64,000 nt of DNA from Acidobacteriota bacterium. GTDB taxonomy: Bacteria; Acidobacteriota; UBA890; WLXD01. The stretch is taken from the NCBI GenBank assembly GCA_029263295.1, contig JAJCXT010000029.1, forward strand, positions 26,832 to 90,831, read 5' to 3'. This document shows, piece after piece, positions 17,307 through 26,599 of this stretch (position 1 is the first letter of the stretch; every line of letters starts with the position of its first letter). The notes beneath the pieces are model-generated. The model worked only from the letters and a program-made list of their open reading frames with translations. It was not told the DNA's origin and made no database searches. A program made the position numbers and the translations under genes.

Positions 17307-19940
17307 CTACTCGCCGCGCAGTGTCACGAGAGGATCGACCCGCGTTGCCTGTGACGCCGGCACCAGGCTCGCGGCAATGGCCACCATCGCCAAGAGCGCG
17401 GCCACCAGCGAGTAGGTGATCGGGTCGAGCGGATTGACGCCGTACAGCTGGCTAGCGAGCAGATTGCCCAGAGCCGCCGATCCGGCGAAGCCGATGGCTG
17501 CTCCCAGGCCAGCGAGCACGATGCCGTGCCGCAGGACCATCCGCATCACGTCGCCCGGACTGGCGCCCATCGCCAGACGCACTCCGATCTCATGCTTGCG
17601 CTGCGTGACGCTGTACGACACCAGGCCATAGATGCCGGTGGCCGACAGCAACAGAGCAATCCCGCCGAAGATCCACAGAAGCGTGGTGAAGAACCGCGCC
17701 TGCCAGATGGACTCGTCAACGGCTTGGCGCATGGTCATGACGTCGTAGAGGGCCTGGTTCGGATCGAGATCGCGGATCTCGGCCTGCGCCGATGCCATCA
17801 GACTGGTCGCGCCACCGCTGCCACGAACCACCCAGGTCATGCGGCCGTAGAACTCGGACCAGCGCTCATAGGGGTAGAAGATCTCCGCTTCTGTCTCATC
17901 GGTGACGTCACGCTGTTTCGTGCTCTCCGTCACGCCGACAACTTCGATCCAGGTGTCTTCCATGTAACCGAAACGAAAACGCTTGCCAATCGGGTCGGCG
18001 CCGGGCCAGAAGCGATCGGCGAAGACGTCGTTCACGAGGGCCACCTCCGGTGCCTCCTCGGCGCCATCGCCAGCGACCAGGCCGCGACCTCGCAGCACCG
18101 CGATACCGGCCGCCTCTGTGTACCCGGCAGTAACTGCGTGAATGAACCCACTCGGTTCGGCGTCGTCATCCGCGGGCACGACCCCTTCCACGATGAAGCT
18201 CGAGATATTCCAGCCGCCACGCAGAGGCGGCTGGGTGATTCCACCGACCGCGAGCACACCCGGAAGGGCCAGCAGCCGCTCCTTCGCCTCGCGATAGAAC
18301 GCGAGACGCTCAGCCCCGCTGCCATAGTTGGCGTCGGCGAAGGAGGTCGTCATGATGAACGCCGAATCGTCGTAACCCGTCTCGGCGCCAGCAATCTCCA
18401 GGAAGCTGCGAATCATCAACCCGGCACCCACCAGCAGGACGATCGCGAGAGCGACCTCGGCCACGACGATGGTGGAACGGGTGCGCTGCTTGCGAGCCGT
18501 GGCCGAGCCCTGAGCGGACGCTTCCTTGAGCGAGACGTTCAGGCTGGCGCGGCTCGCCTTCAACGCGGGAGCCAGGCCGAACACCAGCGTGGCGAAGATC
18601 GAGACACCCGCGGCATAGGTGACGACGCGCCAATCCACCGTAAACACGACCCACTCGGGCATCGGCACCGGGATCATCGCGGTCAACGAACCCACTCCCC
18701 ACACACCCAGGCCCAGGCCCATGAGCGCACCGCCAAGCGACAGCAACGCGCTCTCTGTGAACATCTGCCGGACGAGACGCAGGGCATTGGCCCCCATCGC
18801 GGCGCGCACGGCGATCTCCCTCTCACGAACCGCAGCCCGCGCCAGCAGGAGATTGGCGACGTTGGCGCACACGATCAGCAAGACGAACCCGACGGCGCCC
18901 AGCAACAGTGCCATCGGGCCCCGGATGCTACCGGCGCGCGATTCATACAGGCCGATCAAGCGAACGCCAACACCGGCGTTGGTGGCATCGAACTCTGTGG
19001 CGAGTGCCGCCGCCAGCGTCGAAGCCTCCTCTTGCGCCTGGGCAATGCTGCTTGCCGGCGCGAGTCGGGCGATGACGTTCGCCCAGCGGCTGCCACGTCG
19101 CTGGCTGTCGGGATCGAGCCGCAACGTCACCCAGAGGTTGGCTTCGTCCGGATAGCCGCCCCCCGTGGGCATCACGCCGATAACGGTGAACGGTTCCGCG
19201 TCAATGGTCACCGTGCTGCCAACGATGTCGGTGGCTGCACCAAAACTATTTCGCCACAGCGACTCCCCTAAGACCACAACGCTGGCTGCACCCTGCAGAT
19301 CCTCCCCTGGGCGAAACGTGCGACCGAGCAGCGGCTGGACGCCCAAGACGTCGAAGAGCGACGCGGTCACCTGTGCACCCTGTACGTAGACGGTCTCCTC
19401 GGCTCCACCGAGATTGAAGGGCTCGCGATCCACCGCAGCGAAATTGGCGATGAGTTCGCTCGACCGCGCTAGGTCCACGTAGTCCGGAAACGACATGTGA
19501 GCCACGCGCCCAGACGACTCATCGAGGCTTCGCACCCGCACGAGTTGCTCCCCATCCGGGTACGGATACGGATGAAGCAACATCGCGTTGGCCAGACTGA
19601 AGACCGCGATGTTCGCGCCGATCCCGATGGCAAGGGTGGAAATGGCGATCGCGGTGAATGCTGGCGCCTTGAGCAAGGAACGCATAGCGAAACGAAGATC
19701 CTGGGCGAGCACGTCAGTCCTCCAGTCCTTTCGCCGTAACCAAACGGCGTGTTGAACCGATCCGAGGGAGCGACGAACCAGGTCGGTGCGGTTTTCTCTT
19801 CGAGGGTGTTGGCGAGAACGAGAGTCCGAGCCGCTGTGCCACAGCTCGGATGTCCACTCGCGGCGCCAGTCGGCCCGGAGCCAGCGCGGAACGATCCAGC
19901 TCGACAGGCCGACGATCAGTAGTGAGAGGCGGTACTTCAC
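17307..19940 (-). CDS. Orphan FtsX/MacB-type ABC permease (ADOP family)
   Basis: 877 aa on the minus strand. A short N-terminal prefix rich in Trp/Arg (residues ~1-70) precedes the first core helix (AFTAIAISTLAIGIGANIAVFS). It has two MacB-like periplasmic domains and the internal coupling segments REREIAVRAAMGANALRLVRQM and KHEIGVRLAMGASPGDVMRM. It ends TRVDPLVTLRGE. The padR gene lies immediately upstream (5 nt between the padR stop and this start), so it is the second cistron of a minus-strand padR-permease unit. Confidence 0.92.
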   Translation of the reverse strand: MKYRLSLLIVGLSSWIVPRWLRADWRREWTSELWHSGSDSRSRQHPRRENRTDLVRRSLGSVQHAVWLRRKDWRTDVLAQDLRFAMRSLLKAPAFTAIAISTLAIGIGANIAVFSLANAMLLHPYPYPDGEQLVRVRSLDESSGRVAHMSFPDYVDLARSSELIANFAAVDREPFNLGGAEETVYVQGAQVTASLFDVLGVQPLLGRTFRPGEDLQGAASVVVLGESLWRNSFGAATDIVGSTVTIDAEPFTVIGVMPTGGGYPDEANLWVTLRLDPDSQRRGSRWANVIARLAPASSIAQAQEEASTLAAALATEFDATNAGVGVRLIGLYESRAGSIRGPMALLLGAVGFVLLIVCANVANLLLARAAVREREIAVRAAMGANALRLVRQMFTESALLSLGGALMGLGLGVWGVGSLTAMIPVPMPEWVVFTVDWRVVTYAAGVSIFATLVFGLAPALKASRASLNVSLKEASAQGSATARKQRTRSTIVVAEVALAIVLLVGAGLMIRSFLEIAGAETGYDDSAFIMTTSFADANYGSGAERLAFYREAKERLLALPGVLAVGGITQPPLRGGWNISSFIVEGVVPADDDAEPSGFIHAVTAGYTEAAGIAVLRGRGLVAGDGAEEAPEVALVNDVFADRFWPGADPIGKRFRFGYMEDTWIEVVGVTESTKQRDVTDETEAEIFYPYERWSEFYGRMTWVVRGSGGATSLMASAQAEIRDLDPNQALYDVMTMRQAVDESIWQARFFTTLLWIFGGIALLLSATGIYGLVSYSVTQRKHEIGVRLAMGASPGDVMRMVLRHGIVLAGLGAAIGFAGSAALGNLLASQLYGVNPLDPITYSLVAALLAMVAIAASLVPASQATRVDPLVTLRGE

Positions 19941-19945
19941 GGGCC

Positions 19946-20281
19946 CTAGCCCTCCACCTTCACGGCGTCGCCGTCGGCGATGTCAGCCGCCGACAGGTCG
20001 GTGAGAGCGCGCATGCGCTGCAGTTCACCTTTCAGCCGCTCCTTCCCGCGAACTGTGACCTCGTAATAGCGGCGCGGCGGGCGCTTCTTACCGTGGGCGA
20101 TCTCCTGGTCCTCCCAGCGTGATCGCGCGAGGCCACTCTCGTCGAGGCGGCCAAGGATCGGATACACCGTGCCGCTCGGCAGGTCCGTGGCGTCCATGAT
20201 GTCGAAGCCGTAGCGATAACCCCGGGCAATGGCCTGCAGGACACTCAATGTGGCAAACGTCATCGTCTCTCGGCGACCCAT
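19946..20281 (-). CDS. PadR-family transcriptional regulator
   Basis: 111 aa from the ATG at 20281, chosen because GAGAGG lies 6 nt upstream. An in-frame start 42 nt further up lacks this and would run into the promoter repeats. The winged-helix domain reads ETMTFATLSVLQAIARGYRYGFDIM, GTVYPILGRLDESGLARSRW and RPPRRYYEVTVRGKERL. It precedes the permease gene on the same strand and probably controls both. Confidence 0.92.
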   Translation of the reverse strand: MGRRETMTFATLSVLQAIARGYRYGFDIMDATDLPSGTVYPILGRLDESGLARSRWEDQEIAHGKKRPPRRYYEVTVRGKERLKGELQRMRALTDLSAADIADGDAVKVEG

Positions 20282-20304
20282 TTTGATCCTCTCATTCGTT
20301 TGAT

Positions 20305-20331
20305 ACCTATGTAGAGCCAACACCTATATAG
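20305..20331. promoter_or_regulatory. Direct repeat upstream of padR
   Basis: ACCTATGTAG (20305-20314) and ACCTATATAG (20322-20331) differ at one base and are 17 nt apart, starting 24 nt before the padR start. The AT-rich hexamers could serve as promoter elements overlapped by the regulator. Confidence 0.45.
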
Positions 20332-20419
20332 CAGAACAATCTAGCGAAGGTCAAGGAACGATCCGCTACCCTCTCGGTATCCATCGCTCGGAACCGCTGA
20401 CCGAAGACCGTGAGGGACT

Positions 20420-22270
20420 ATGAAGACTCGCTCCGCGATCGCTTCGAGAATCAGTCCGCCACTCGCCCTGACGCTGCTGCTGCTCACTGCAGGCTGCACC
20501 CAGCCGGCGGAGGAGGAGCCGGCGCGAATGCAGGTCCGCGAGGAGGCTCCACCGGTCGGCTACTTCAAGATCGACCTCTCGAGGAGTGCCGAGGACGCGG
20601 GTAGGGTCATCCAGGTCGAAGCGTTCCGCCACGTCATGACTTCAGGCCGGCCCGTGGCGGCGGCCATGGAGTATCTCGCTATTGCCTACGCGGAGGACGA
20701 GGTGCTGGCGGCGATGCCGTTCAGCTTCCCGACGGAGACGCATCGTGAGTGGCTGAACGCGGAGGGCAGTTACGTCAGCGGGCTAACGATTCCAGTGCAG
20801 GCCTCCACGACGTCGCTAATGCTGCCGGAGCAACCCGGGATGACGCGCATCGACCTGCTAGACGGTAGCGGCACCGTACTCGCCAGCCTCGACCCGTTGA
20901 CCGCCGAAACCACCGTCGCCGCCGCCCCCAGCCTGTTCGTGCGCTCGGCGTATGCGGCAACCGAGATCTTGTTCGGTCACATCGAGGTGATCACGGAGAC
21001 GGGTCAGCTCCCGACCGGATACGGCGCCGTGATCAACAACCCCGAGGTGTCTCAGGTTGAAGAGCTGAACGGCCTGACACCAGAAGCACGCACCAAGCTC
21101 ACCAACGCCCTGGCGCAGCTCCCCCCGACGCTGCGGGGCTCCATCGCGCGGATTTCGATCGCGAGCTACCAGAATGACGGTTGCGATACGCCCGACGAGT
21201 GCAGCAACGGCTGGGTCGGAGGTGATGCCTACGGCAACTGGATCATGCTGAACAAGCGGCTCTTCGCTGGCGACGAAGATAAGTTGGCATCCACCCTCGC
21301 CCACGAGGCAACTCACTGCTTCCATGCACTCGTGGACTTCGACCACGACGCCTTGACCGACCCGGCGGCGAACTACGCCTTCATCCAGATCACGCCCGAG
21401 GCCGAGCAGGCGGCAAAGAACGCACGCGGGCGCCTCCTGGACGGGACGATCAGCCGTGTGCTTCGACGCCTTCAGTCGACGGCGGGACAGGTGGCCTTCG
21501 CCTACAAGGACTATGGCGCGACCGAGTACGGCAGCGACGGCGAAGCGGTGCGCGACGCCTTCAAGTCCAACTACGGGTCGACGGATCCGCGCGAAGACCT
21601 CGCGGAGTTGGTCGCGATGTTCGTGACCAACGAGCACACCGGCCACGCCTACTGCACTCAGTTCCAGGGTCTCGACAACGAGATCCCGCCCGAGAACGCG
21701 CTGGCGTTCGCCAAGCTGAACCTGGCACGCGGCCTCGGCCTTCTCGATGAGTCCATGTACGAGGCGTGCGTGGGCAACGCCGACCCGGTGGACGGCGAGA
21801 TGATCGTCATGGGGAGTCGCAAGTACGAGAACGACCTCAACGTGGGAATGCAGCAGGTGTCCCACGAAGATCTGGACTACGACTGGCTGATGATCCGCAT
21901 CCAGGGTGTCACCGACGACGCCCAACTCGAGATCCGCGCCCGGGTCCGCAGGGCCGACGCGAACGCGATTGGATCGCCCATCGGCTTCTACGAGATGGAC
22001 ACCGCCGGCTCCTATGGGTTGGCCGCCGACCGCCTCATTCCGATCGCCGCACAGAACGTCATCACGTTCCAGCGCACCGACACGAGCAACTCCACCGAAT
22101 TGGCCGCCTACACACGTATCTCCGGCGGTGGATTCCTACTGATCACAGACTTCAGTCCCGAGCTCAAGAAGGGCTACGTCTTCTTCGTCCCCTTCCACAG
22201 CATCATCGAACTGGAGCCGCCCGCCACCGACGTGCTGGACGTCATCTGGTTCCAGATCGAGGAAGAGTAG
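20420..22270 (+). CDS. Lipoprotein with HEATH zinc-protease-like motif
   Basis: 616 aa. An N-terminal lipoprotein signal ends in the lipobox LTAGC (Cys about residue 30). I do not recognise the family as a whole. A gluzincin-like HExxH motif is present (LAHEATHCFH, H295/E296/H299). About 100 residues downstream the helix EDLAELVAMF (E396) would supply the third zinc ligand, as in gluzincin-type peptidases. A disulfide-friendly segment (DGCDTPDECSNG) precedes the motif. The C-terminal ~150 residues look beta-rich. Likely a secreted, lipid-anchored metallopeptidase. It is divergent from the padR-permease unit. Confidence 0.85.
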   Translation: MKTRSAIASRISPPLALTLLLLTAGCTQPAEEEPARMQVREEAPPVGYFKIDLSRSAEDAGRVIQVEAFRHVMTSGRPVAAAMEYLAIAYAEDEVLAAMPFSFPTETHREWLNAEGSYVSGLTIPVQASTTSLMLPEQPGMTRIDLLDGSGTVLASLDPLTAETTVAAAPSLFVRSAYAATEILFGHIEVITETGQLPTGYGAVINNPEVSQVEELNGLTPEARTKLTNALAQLPPTLRGSIARISIASYQNDGCDTPDECSNGWVGGDAYGNWIMLNKRLFAGDEDKLASTLAHEATHCFHALVDFDHDALTDPAANYAFIQITPEAEQAAKNARGRLLDGTISRVLRRLQSTAGQVAFAYKDYGATEYGSDGEAVRDAFKSNYGSTDPREDLAELVAMFVTNEHTGHAYCTQFQGLDNEIPPENALAFAKLNLARGLGLLDESMYEACVGNADPVDGEMIVMGSRKYENDLNVGMQQVSHEDLDYDWLMIRIQGVTDDAQLEIRARVRRADANAIGSPIGFYEMDTAGSYGLAADRLIPIAAQNVITFQRTDTSNSTELAAYTRISGGGFLLITDFSPELKKGYVFFVPFHSIIELEPPATDVLDVIWFQIEEE

Positions 22271-22342
22271 CTCTGCGGGGCATGCCGCGTACCCGCCCCG
22301 CCGATGACTGCAACGGAGATGGACGACGGCCTTGCCGATTCA

Positions 22343-22364
22343 GCCTACCTACTATATGGTAGGC
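22343..22364. promoter_or_regulatory. TetR operator candidate
   Basis: Perfect 7-bp arms GCCTACC (22343-22349) and GGTAGGC (22358-22364) around an 8-bp AT-rich centre. The repeat ends 3 nt before the tetR ATG at 22368, so repressor binding would block both transcription and initiation. Confidence 0.7.
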
Positions 22365-22367
22365 ACT

Positions 22368-22928
22368 ATGGATACAAGAACCGCGCTACTCGACTCGGCT
22401 GAACGAGCGTCCCGCATGCACGGGTACGACGGCTTCAGCTACGCCGACCTCGCGCAAGAGGTCGGCATTCGCAAGGCGAGTATCCACCACCACTTCCCGA
22501 CGAAGGCGAGTCTCGCGGAAGCGCTTCTGGAGCGATATCGGCGGCGCTTCGCGGCCACGTTGGACTCCATTGCCACCCGTCATGCCACGGCCGGCAAGCG
22601 TCTCCGGGCCTACTTGAAGACCTATCGCGACGCTCTGGCAGGCGGCGAGATGGTCTGCTTGTGCGTGGCGTTCAGTCCGGGCCGCGACAGTCTCAGCGAC
22701 CCGGTGCTCGACGAGCTGAAGATCTTCGAAGAGCAGAGCATTGCCTGGTTGACGGAGGTCTTCGAACTGGGCCGGACGGACGGGTCGATCTCGTCCGTAG
22801 CGGCCCCACAGGCTGAAGCTGCGGCTTGTCTCGCTCTGCTCGAGGGGGCGCAACTGCTGGCGCGAGCCGGTAAGAACGTCTCGCGATTCGACGCGGCCGT
22901 AGCGGTGATGAAGAGTCGCATCCAGTAA
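22368..22928 (+). CDS. TetR-family transcriptional regulator
   Basis: 186 aa from the ATG at 22368. In-frame starts at 22332 and 22356 would place coding sequence inside the operator palindrome and are rejected. The N-terminal HTH is typical: LLDSAERASRMHGYDGFSYADLAQEVGIRKASIHHHFPTKASLAEALL. The C-terminal ligand domain is helical with a CLCVAFSPG stretch. The SDR gene starts 44 nt downstream on the same strand and is the likely target. Confidence 0.93.
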   Translation: MDTRTALLDSAERASRMHGYDGFSYADLAQEVGIRKASIHHHFPTKASLAEALLERYRRRFAATLDSIATRHATAGKRLRAYLKTYRDALAGGEMVCLCVAFSPGRDSLSDPVLDELKIFEEQSIAWLTEVFELGRTDGSISSVAAPQAEAAACLALLEGAQLLARAGKNVSRFDAAVAVMKSRIQ

Positions 22929-22972
22929 AAAAATTTGGCAACTTACCCAACCAACTAGTAGGAAGATCGACA

Positions 22973-23743
22973 ATGGAATTCTCCAACAAGACAGTGATCA
23001 TCACCGGCGGCGGTTCCGGCATCGGCAAGGAAGTAGCGCGCCAGTTCGTGGCGCGCGGTGCCAACGTCGTCATCAACGGGCGGGACGCGAACAAGCTCGC
23101 CGCCGCTGCGGCCGAGATTGACCCGTCGGGTTCGCACATCCATGTCGTCGCGGGCGACATCTCCCGGCCCGAGACAGCCCGACAGATTACGAAAGAGACG
23201 GAAGCCCGCTTTGGCGGCGTCGATATCCTTGTCAACAACGCGGGCGTATTCGAGCCGAAACCGTTCCTCGAACTCAGCGAGGACGACTACGACCGCTTCG
23301 TCGACATCATCCTGAAAGGCAAGTTCTTCATGGCCCAGGAAGCGGCCAAGGCGATGCGAACCCGTGGTGGTGGAACGATCGTCCAAACCGGATCGATGTG
23401 GGCACTGCAGGCCGTCGGGGCAACTCCGTCCGCGGCCTATTCGGCCGCGAACGCCGGTGTACATCAGCTAGTCAAGAACCTCGCGATCGAACTCGCTCCC
23501 GACAACATCCGGATCAATGCGGTGGCCCCCGCCGTGGTGGAGACTCCCGTCTACAACACGTTCATGACCGATGAACAGGTCGCTGCGACTCTGCCGACGT
23601 TTGATGCGTTCCACCCCCTCGGCCGCAATGGGCAGCCGATTGACGTGGCCGAAGCGATCCTGTTTCTCGCCTCGGACAAAGCGGCCTGGGTTACCGGGAC
23701 GGTGCTGCCGGTAGACGGTGGTGTGATGGCTGGGCGCCACTAA
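22973..23743 (+). CDS. SDR-family oxidoreductase lacking the catalytic lysine
   Basis: 256 aa, classical SDR length. The Rossmann motif TGGGSGIG is at residues 11-18 and NNAG around residue 90. Ser141 and Tyr156 are in the expected places, but the YxxxK lysine is Asn160 (YSAAN instead of YSAAK; codon AAC at 23450-23452). The C-terminal FLASDKAAWVTGTVLPVDGG matches SDRs fully. An AGGAAG ribosome site precedes the ATG. Without the lysine, cofactor positioning and proton relay would be impaired, so this may be a non-canonical or inactive enzyme. It is downstream of tetR. Confidence 0.93.
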   Translation: MEFSNKTVIITGGGSGIGKEVARQFVARGANVVINGRDANKLAAAAAEIDPSGSHIHVVAGDISRPETARQITKETEARFGGVDILVNNAGVFEPKPFLELSEDDYDRFVDIILKGKFFMAQEAAKAMRTRGGGTIVQTGSMWALQAVGATPSAAYSAANAGVHQLVKNLAIELAPDNIRINAVAPAVVETPVYNTFMTDEQVAATLPTFDAFHPLGRNGQPIDVAEAILFLASDKAAWVTGTVLPVDGGVMAGRH

Positions 23744-23917
23744 CCGGACGATCCGACGACCTGCGCGCGGGGGCGGAGCCGAGATAGGCCACAACGCGAC
23801 GAAACGAAACGGGTCGCCGTTGCGTCTAACAGGGCGGAGGGAGCACTCTGTCCGTAGACTGGTGCTCCACAGCAGCCGGCGCCCCCCCGCGCCCGGCGCC
23901 ATCAACCGGAGATCTTC

Positions 23918-24688
23918 ATGCTCGGTAAGCTCGGTCGGATCTTCGGAATGGGGCGGCCCGACGAGGTAATCACCGTCAAACAGGGCGGCGACTCGGCGGG
24001 CGACGACGGCCCGCTCATTCGCCTGAGCGGCGTGTCCAAGGTCCTCGGGGCCGGCGACTCGCGCACCCAGGCGCTCGAGAACGTCGACCTCGAAATCACG
24101 CGGGGCGAGTTTCTGAGCGTCAACGGGCCGTCCGGCTGTGGCAAGACGACGCTGCTATCGATCATGGGCCTGCTCGACTCACCCAGCGAAGGCACCTACC
24201 AGCTCAACGGCCACGAGGCGACGAAGCTCTCCGCCTCTCAGCGAGCCCATGTTCGTAACAGCGAGATCGGCTTCATCTTTCAGAGCTTCAACCTGATCGG
24301 CGATCTGAGTGTCGCCGAGAACGTCGATCTGCCTCTCAGCTATCTGGGGATCCCGAGCCGCGAGCGCCGCGACCGCGTGATGGAAGCCCTGGACCGGTTC
24401 AACCTGGCCGAGTTTGCCAGCCGCCACCCGAGTGAACTCTCGGGCGGGCACCAACAACGAGTAGCCGTGGCGCGCGCCGTGGTCGGCCGGCCCGAGATCT
24501 TGCTGGCCGACGAGCCCACCGGCAATCTCAACTCGGAACAGGCCGAGGTGGTCATCGAGATGCTCAGCGAACTGCACGCTGGGGGTGCCACGATCTGCCT
24601 CGTCTCGCACGACCCGCGCTGGAGCGAAGTGGCCCGTAGGACGGTGAGTCTGTTCGACGGGACGATCGTTGATCCCGATTTCATCTGA
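23918..24688 (+). CDS. Orphan ABC transporter ATPase (LolD/MacB type)
   Basis: 256 aa. Walker A is NGPSGCGKTT (about residue 70), the Q-loop is FIFQSFNLIGDLSV, the signature is LSGGHQQR, Walker B is ILLADEPTGNL and the H-loop is LVSHD. The N-terminal ~30 residues are an extension. The sequence belongs to the branch that pairs with FtsX/MacB/LolE permeases. No permease is adjacent, yet several orphan permeases of exactly that type lie in this window, so it could energise one or more of them. That pairing is inference. Confidence 0.93.
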   Translation: MLGKLGRIFGMGRPDEVITVKQGGDSAGDDGPLIRLSGVSKVLGAGDSRTQALENVDLEITRGEFLSVNGPSGCGKTTLLSIMGLLDSPSEGTYQLNGHEATKLSASQRAHVRNSEIGFIFQSFNLIGDLSVAENVDLPLSYLGIPSRERRDRVMEALDRFNLAEFASRHPSELSGGHQQRVAVARAVVGRPEILLADEPTGNLNSEQAEVVIEMLSELHAGGATICLVSHDPRWSEVARRTVSLFDGTIVDPDFI

Positions 24689-24785
24689 GGATGACGACGG
24701 TCCGCGACGCGCTTTGTTGCTCCGCATTCTCACCGCTCGCTCTTGATGCTAGGGTCTCGCTGACCCTTCAACTGGAGACGCAGGC

Positions 24786-25154
24786 ATGGACAGGATCTTC
24801 TTCGCGATGGGAGCCGCCTCCGCACTGATCGCCGTGGCCGCGGGGGCGTTCGGGGCGCACGGCCTCGAAGGGCGCCTGACGGTGGACCGGCTCGCCACGT
24901 TCGAGACGGCGGCCCGCTACCAGATGTATCACGCGCTTGCACTGATGGCCGTGGCCTGGGCCAGCACCCGCTGGCCGGGCGCGCTCACAACCAACGCGGG
25001 CTGGTTGTTCGTCGCCGGCACCGTGCTCTTCTCGGGCAGCCTCTACGTTCTGAGCCTCACCGGCATCCGCTGGCTCGGCGCCATCACTCCCCTGGGTGGT
25101 GTGGCCTTCCTGGCTGGCTGGGCGTGCCTGGTCTGGGCGGCGGCGAAGGGATGA
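24786..25154 (+). CDS. DUF423 (YgdD-like) small membrane protein
   Basis: 122 aa with four hydrophobic helices. Family signatures are GAFGAHGLEGRL near residue 20, TFETAARYQMYHALALM in the middle, and LFSGSLYVLSLTGIRWLGAITPLGG in the C-terminal half. The function of DUF423 proteins is unknown. The stop region overlaps the downstream protease unit, so the two genes are likely co-transcribed. Confidence 0.92.
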   Translation: MDRIFFAMGAASALIAVAAGAFGAHGLEGRLTVDRLATFETAARYQMYHALALMAVAWASTRWPGALTTNAGWLFVAGTVLFSGSLYVLSLTGIRWLGAITPLGGVAFLAGWACLVWAAAKG

Positions 25155-25165
25155 TGGAGGCTCGC

Positions 25166-26434
25166 GTGAAGCACCGTGTCGTCTGGGCTCTGATTCTTCT
25201 GTCGCTCGCACCGCTTGCTGCAAGTGCGCAGGAACCGTTCGATGTCGCGGCTGCAACCGACGCGTACCTGTCACAACTGTCGCCGGAGCAGAAAGCGAGT
25301 TCGGACGCCTACTTCGAGGGCGGCTACTGGCTAATCCTCTGGGTCTTCCTGTACGGCGCCGTGGAGATGTGGCTGTTGCTCGGCCTCGGATGGTCGGCCC
25401 GCATGCGCGACCTGGCCGAGCGCGTCACGTCGAAGGCACCCCTGCGGACGGCGCTCTACGCGGTCCAGTTCGTGCTCCTGACTGCGGTGCTCGACTTCCC
25501 GCTCACCTGGTACACCGGGTTCTTTCGCGAGCACCAGTACGAACTCGCCAACCAGACGTTCGGTCCCTGGTTCGGCCAGCAGATGATCGGCCTGGGGCTC
25601 GGTTTGGTGGTTGTTCCGCTGCTGCTGATGGCCCTGTACGGAGTATTCCGGCGAGCCCCGCAGACCTGGTGGCTGTGGGGGAGCGCGGTCATGATGGCGT
25701 TCCTGGTAATCGGGATGCTACTGGCGCCGGTCTACATCTCTCCGCTGTTCAACACCTACACCCCGGTCGAACGCCCGGATGTGCGCGACCCGGTCCTGGA
25801 GATGGCGCGTGCCAACGGCGTACCCGTGGACAACGTTTACGTATTCGACGCCTCGGTTCAGAGCACGCGCATCAGCGCCAACGTCAGCGGCATCCTCGGC
25901 ACGATGCGAGTGAGCCTCAACGACAACCTGCTCAATCGGACGTCGGTGCCGGAGATCAAGGCGGTCATGGGCCATGAACTGGGCCACTACGTGCTCAACC
26001 ACGCTTACGAAGGGTTGATGTTCTTCACGCTCGTGATTCTCGGCGCCTTCGGATTCCTGAGGTTCACGTACGACTGGGCGCTGGCCCGCTGGGGCGACGG
26101 CTGGGGAGTACGGGGGATCGCCGATCCCGCAGGCCTGCCGCTGCTGATTCTCCTGATGTCGATCTACGGCTTCGCGCTCACGCCGGTGCTGAACACCTAC
26201 ATCCGCGTCAACGAGGCCGAAGCCGACATCTTCGGCCTCAACGCCGCCCGCGAGCCCGACGGCTTTGCTACCACGGCCCTGAAGCTGAGCGAGTACCGCA
26301 AGCTCAACCCCGGTCCGATCGAGGAATTTCTCTTTTTCGACCACCCGAGCGGCCGGGCACGCATCCAGATGGCGATGCAATGGAAGGCCGAGCACCTCGA
26401 CGAAGTGGATGAGTCCGGCGGCGCAGCCGAGTAG
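25166..26434 (+). CDS. M48-family (Ste24/CAAX prenyl protease-like) membrane metallopeptidase
   Basis: 422 aa from the GTG at 25166, preferred because GGAGG lies 5 nt upstream. An in-frame ATG at 25151 overlaps the DUF423 stop and is the alternative. A signal-like N-terminal helix is followed by several membrane segments and the Ste24 stretch WYTGFFREHQYELANQTFG. The zinc site HELGH is at H270-H274. The third ligand lies in NEAEADIFGLN (about residue 350). Ste24-type enzymes cleave within the membrane. In bacteria they act in envelope protein quality control; no prenylated substrate is implied. Confidence 0.92.
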   Translation: MKHRVVWALILLSLAPLAASAQEPFDVAAATDAYLSQLSPEQKASSDAYFEGGYWLILWVFLYGAVEMWLLLGLGWSARMRDLAERVTSKAPLRTALYAVQFVLLTAVLDFPLTWYTGFFREHQYELANQTFGPWFGQQMIGLGLGLVVVPLLLMALYGVFRRAPQTWWLWGSAVMMAFLVIGMLLAPVYISPLFNTYTPVERPDVRDPVLEMARANGVPVDNVYVFDASVQSTRISANVSGILGTMRVSLNDNLLNRTSVPEIKAVMGHELGHYVLNHAYEGLMFFTLVILGAFGFLRFTYDWALARWGDGWGVRGIADPAGLPLLILLMSIYGFALTPVLNTYIRVNEAEADIFGLNAAREPDGFATTALKLSEYRKLNPGPIEEFLFFDHPSGRARIQMAMQWKAEHLDEVDESGGAAE

Positions 26435-26599
26435 CTTCCCGCTACTACGGCTTCATGCACCACCCGCCGGGACTCTACTGACGCGGTCGCCGCGCATGGC
26501 CGCACAATCAGAATGGCGCTCGGACAATGAGGAGTCAGGGACCGCCAAGTGCGGCAGGCCGAACTATCTGGTAGGCGCCCGGGTTGCTAGGGTCGGTGC

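Noticed and set aside
17526..19271. 581-codon open frame on the plus strand
   Set aside because: It lies entirely antisense to the permease gene at 17307-19940; its protein is low-complexity with no family motifs, a GC-rich shadow frame.
20858..21925. 355-codon minus-strand frame
   Set aside because: Shadow of the HEATH lipoprotein gene; no motifs or ribosome site.
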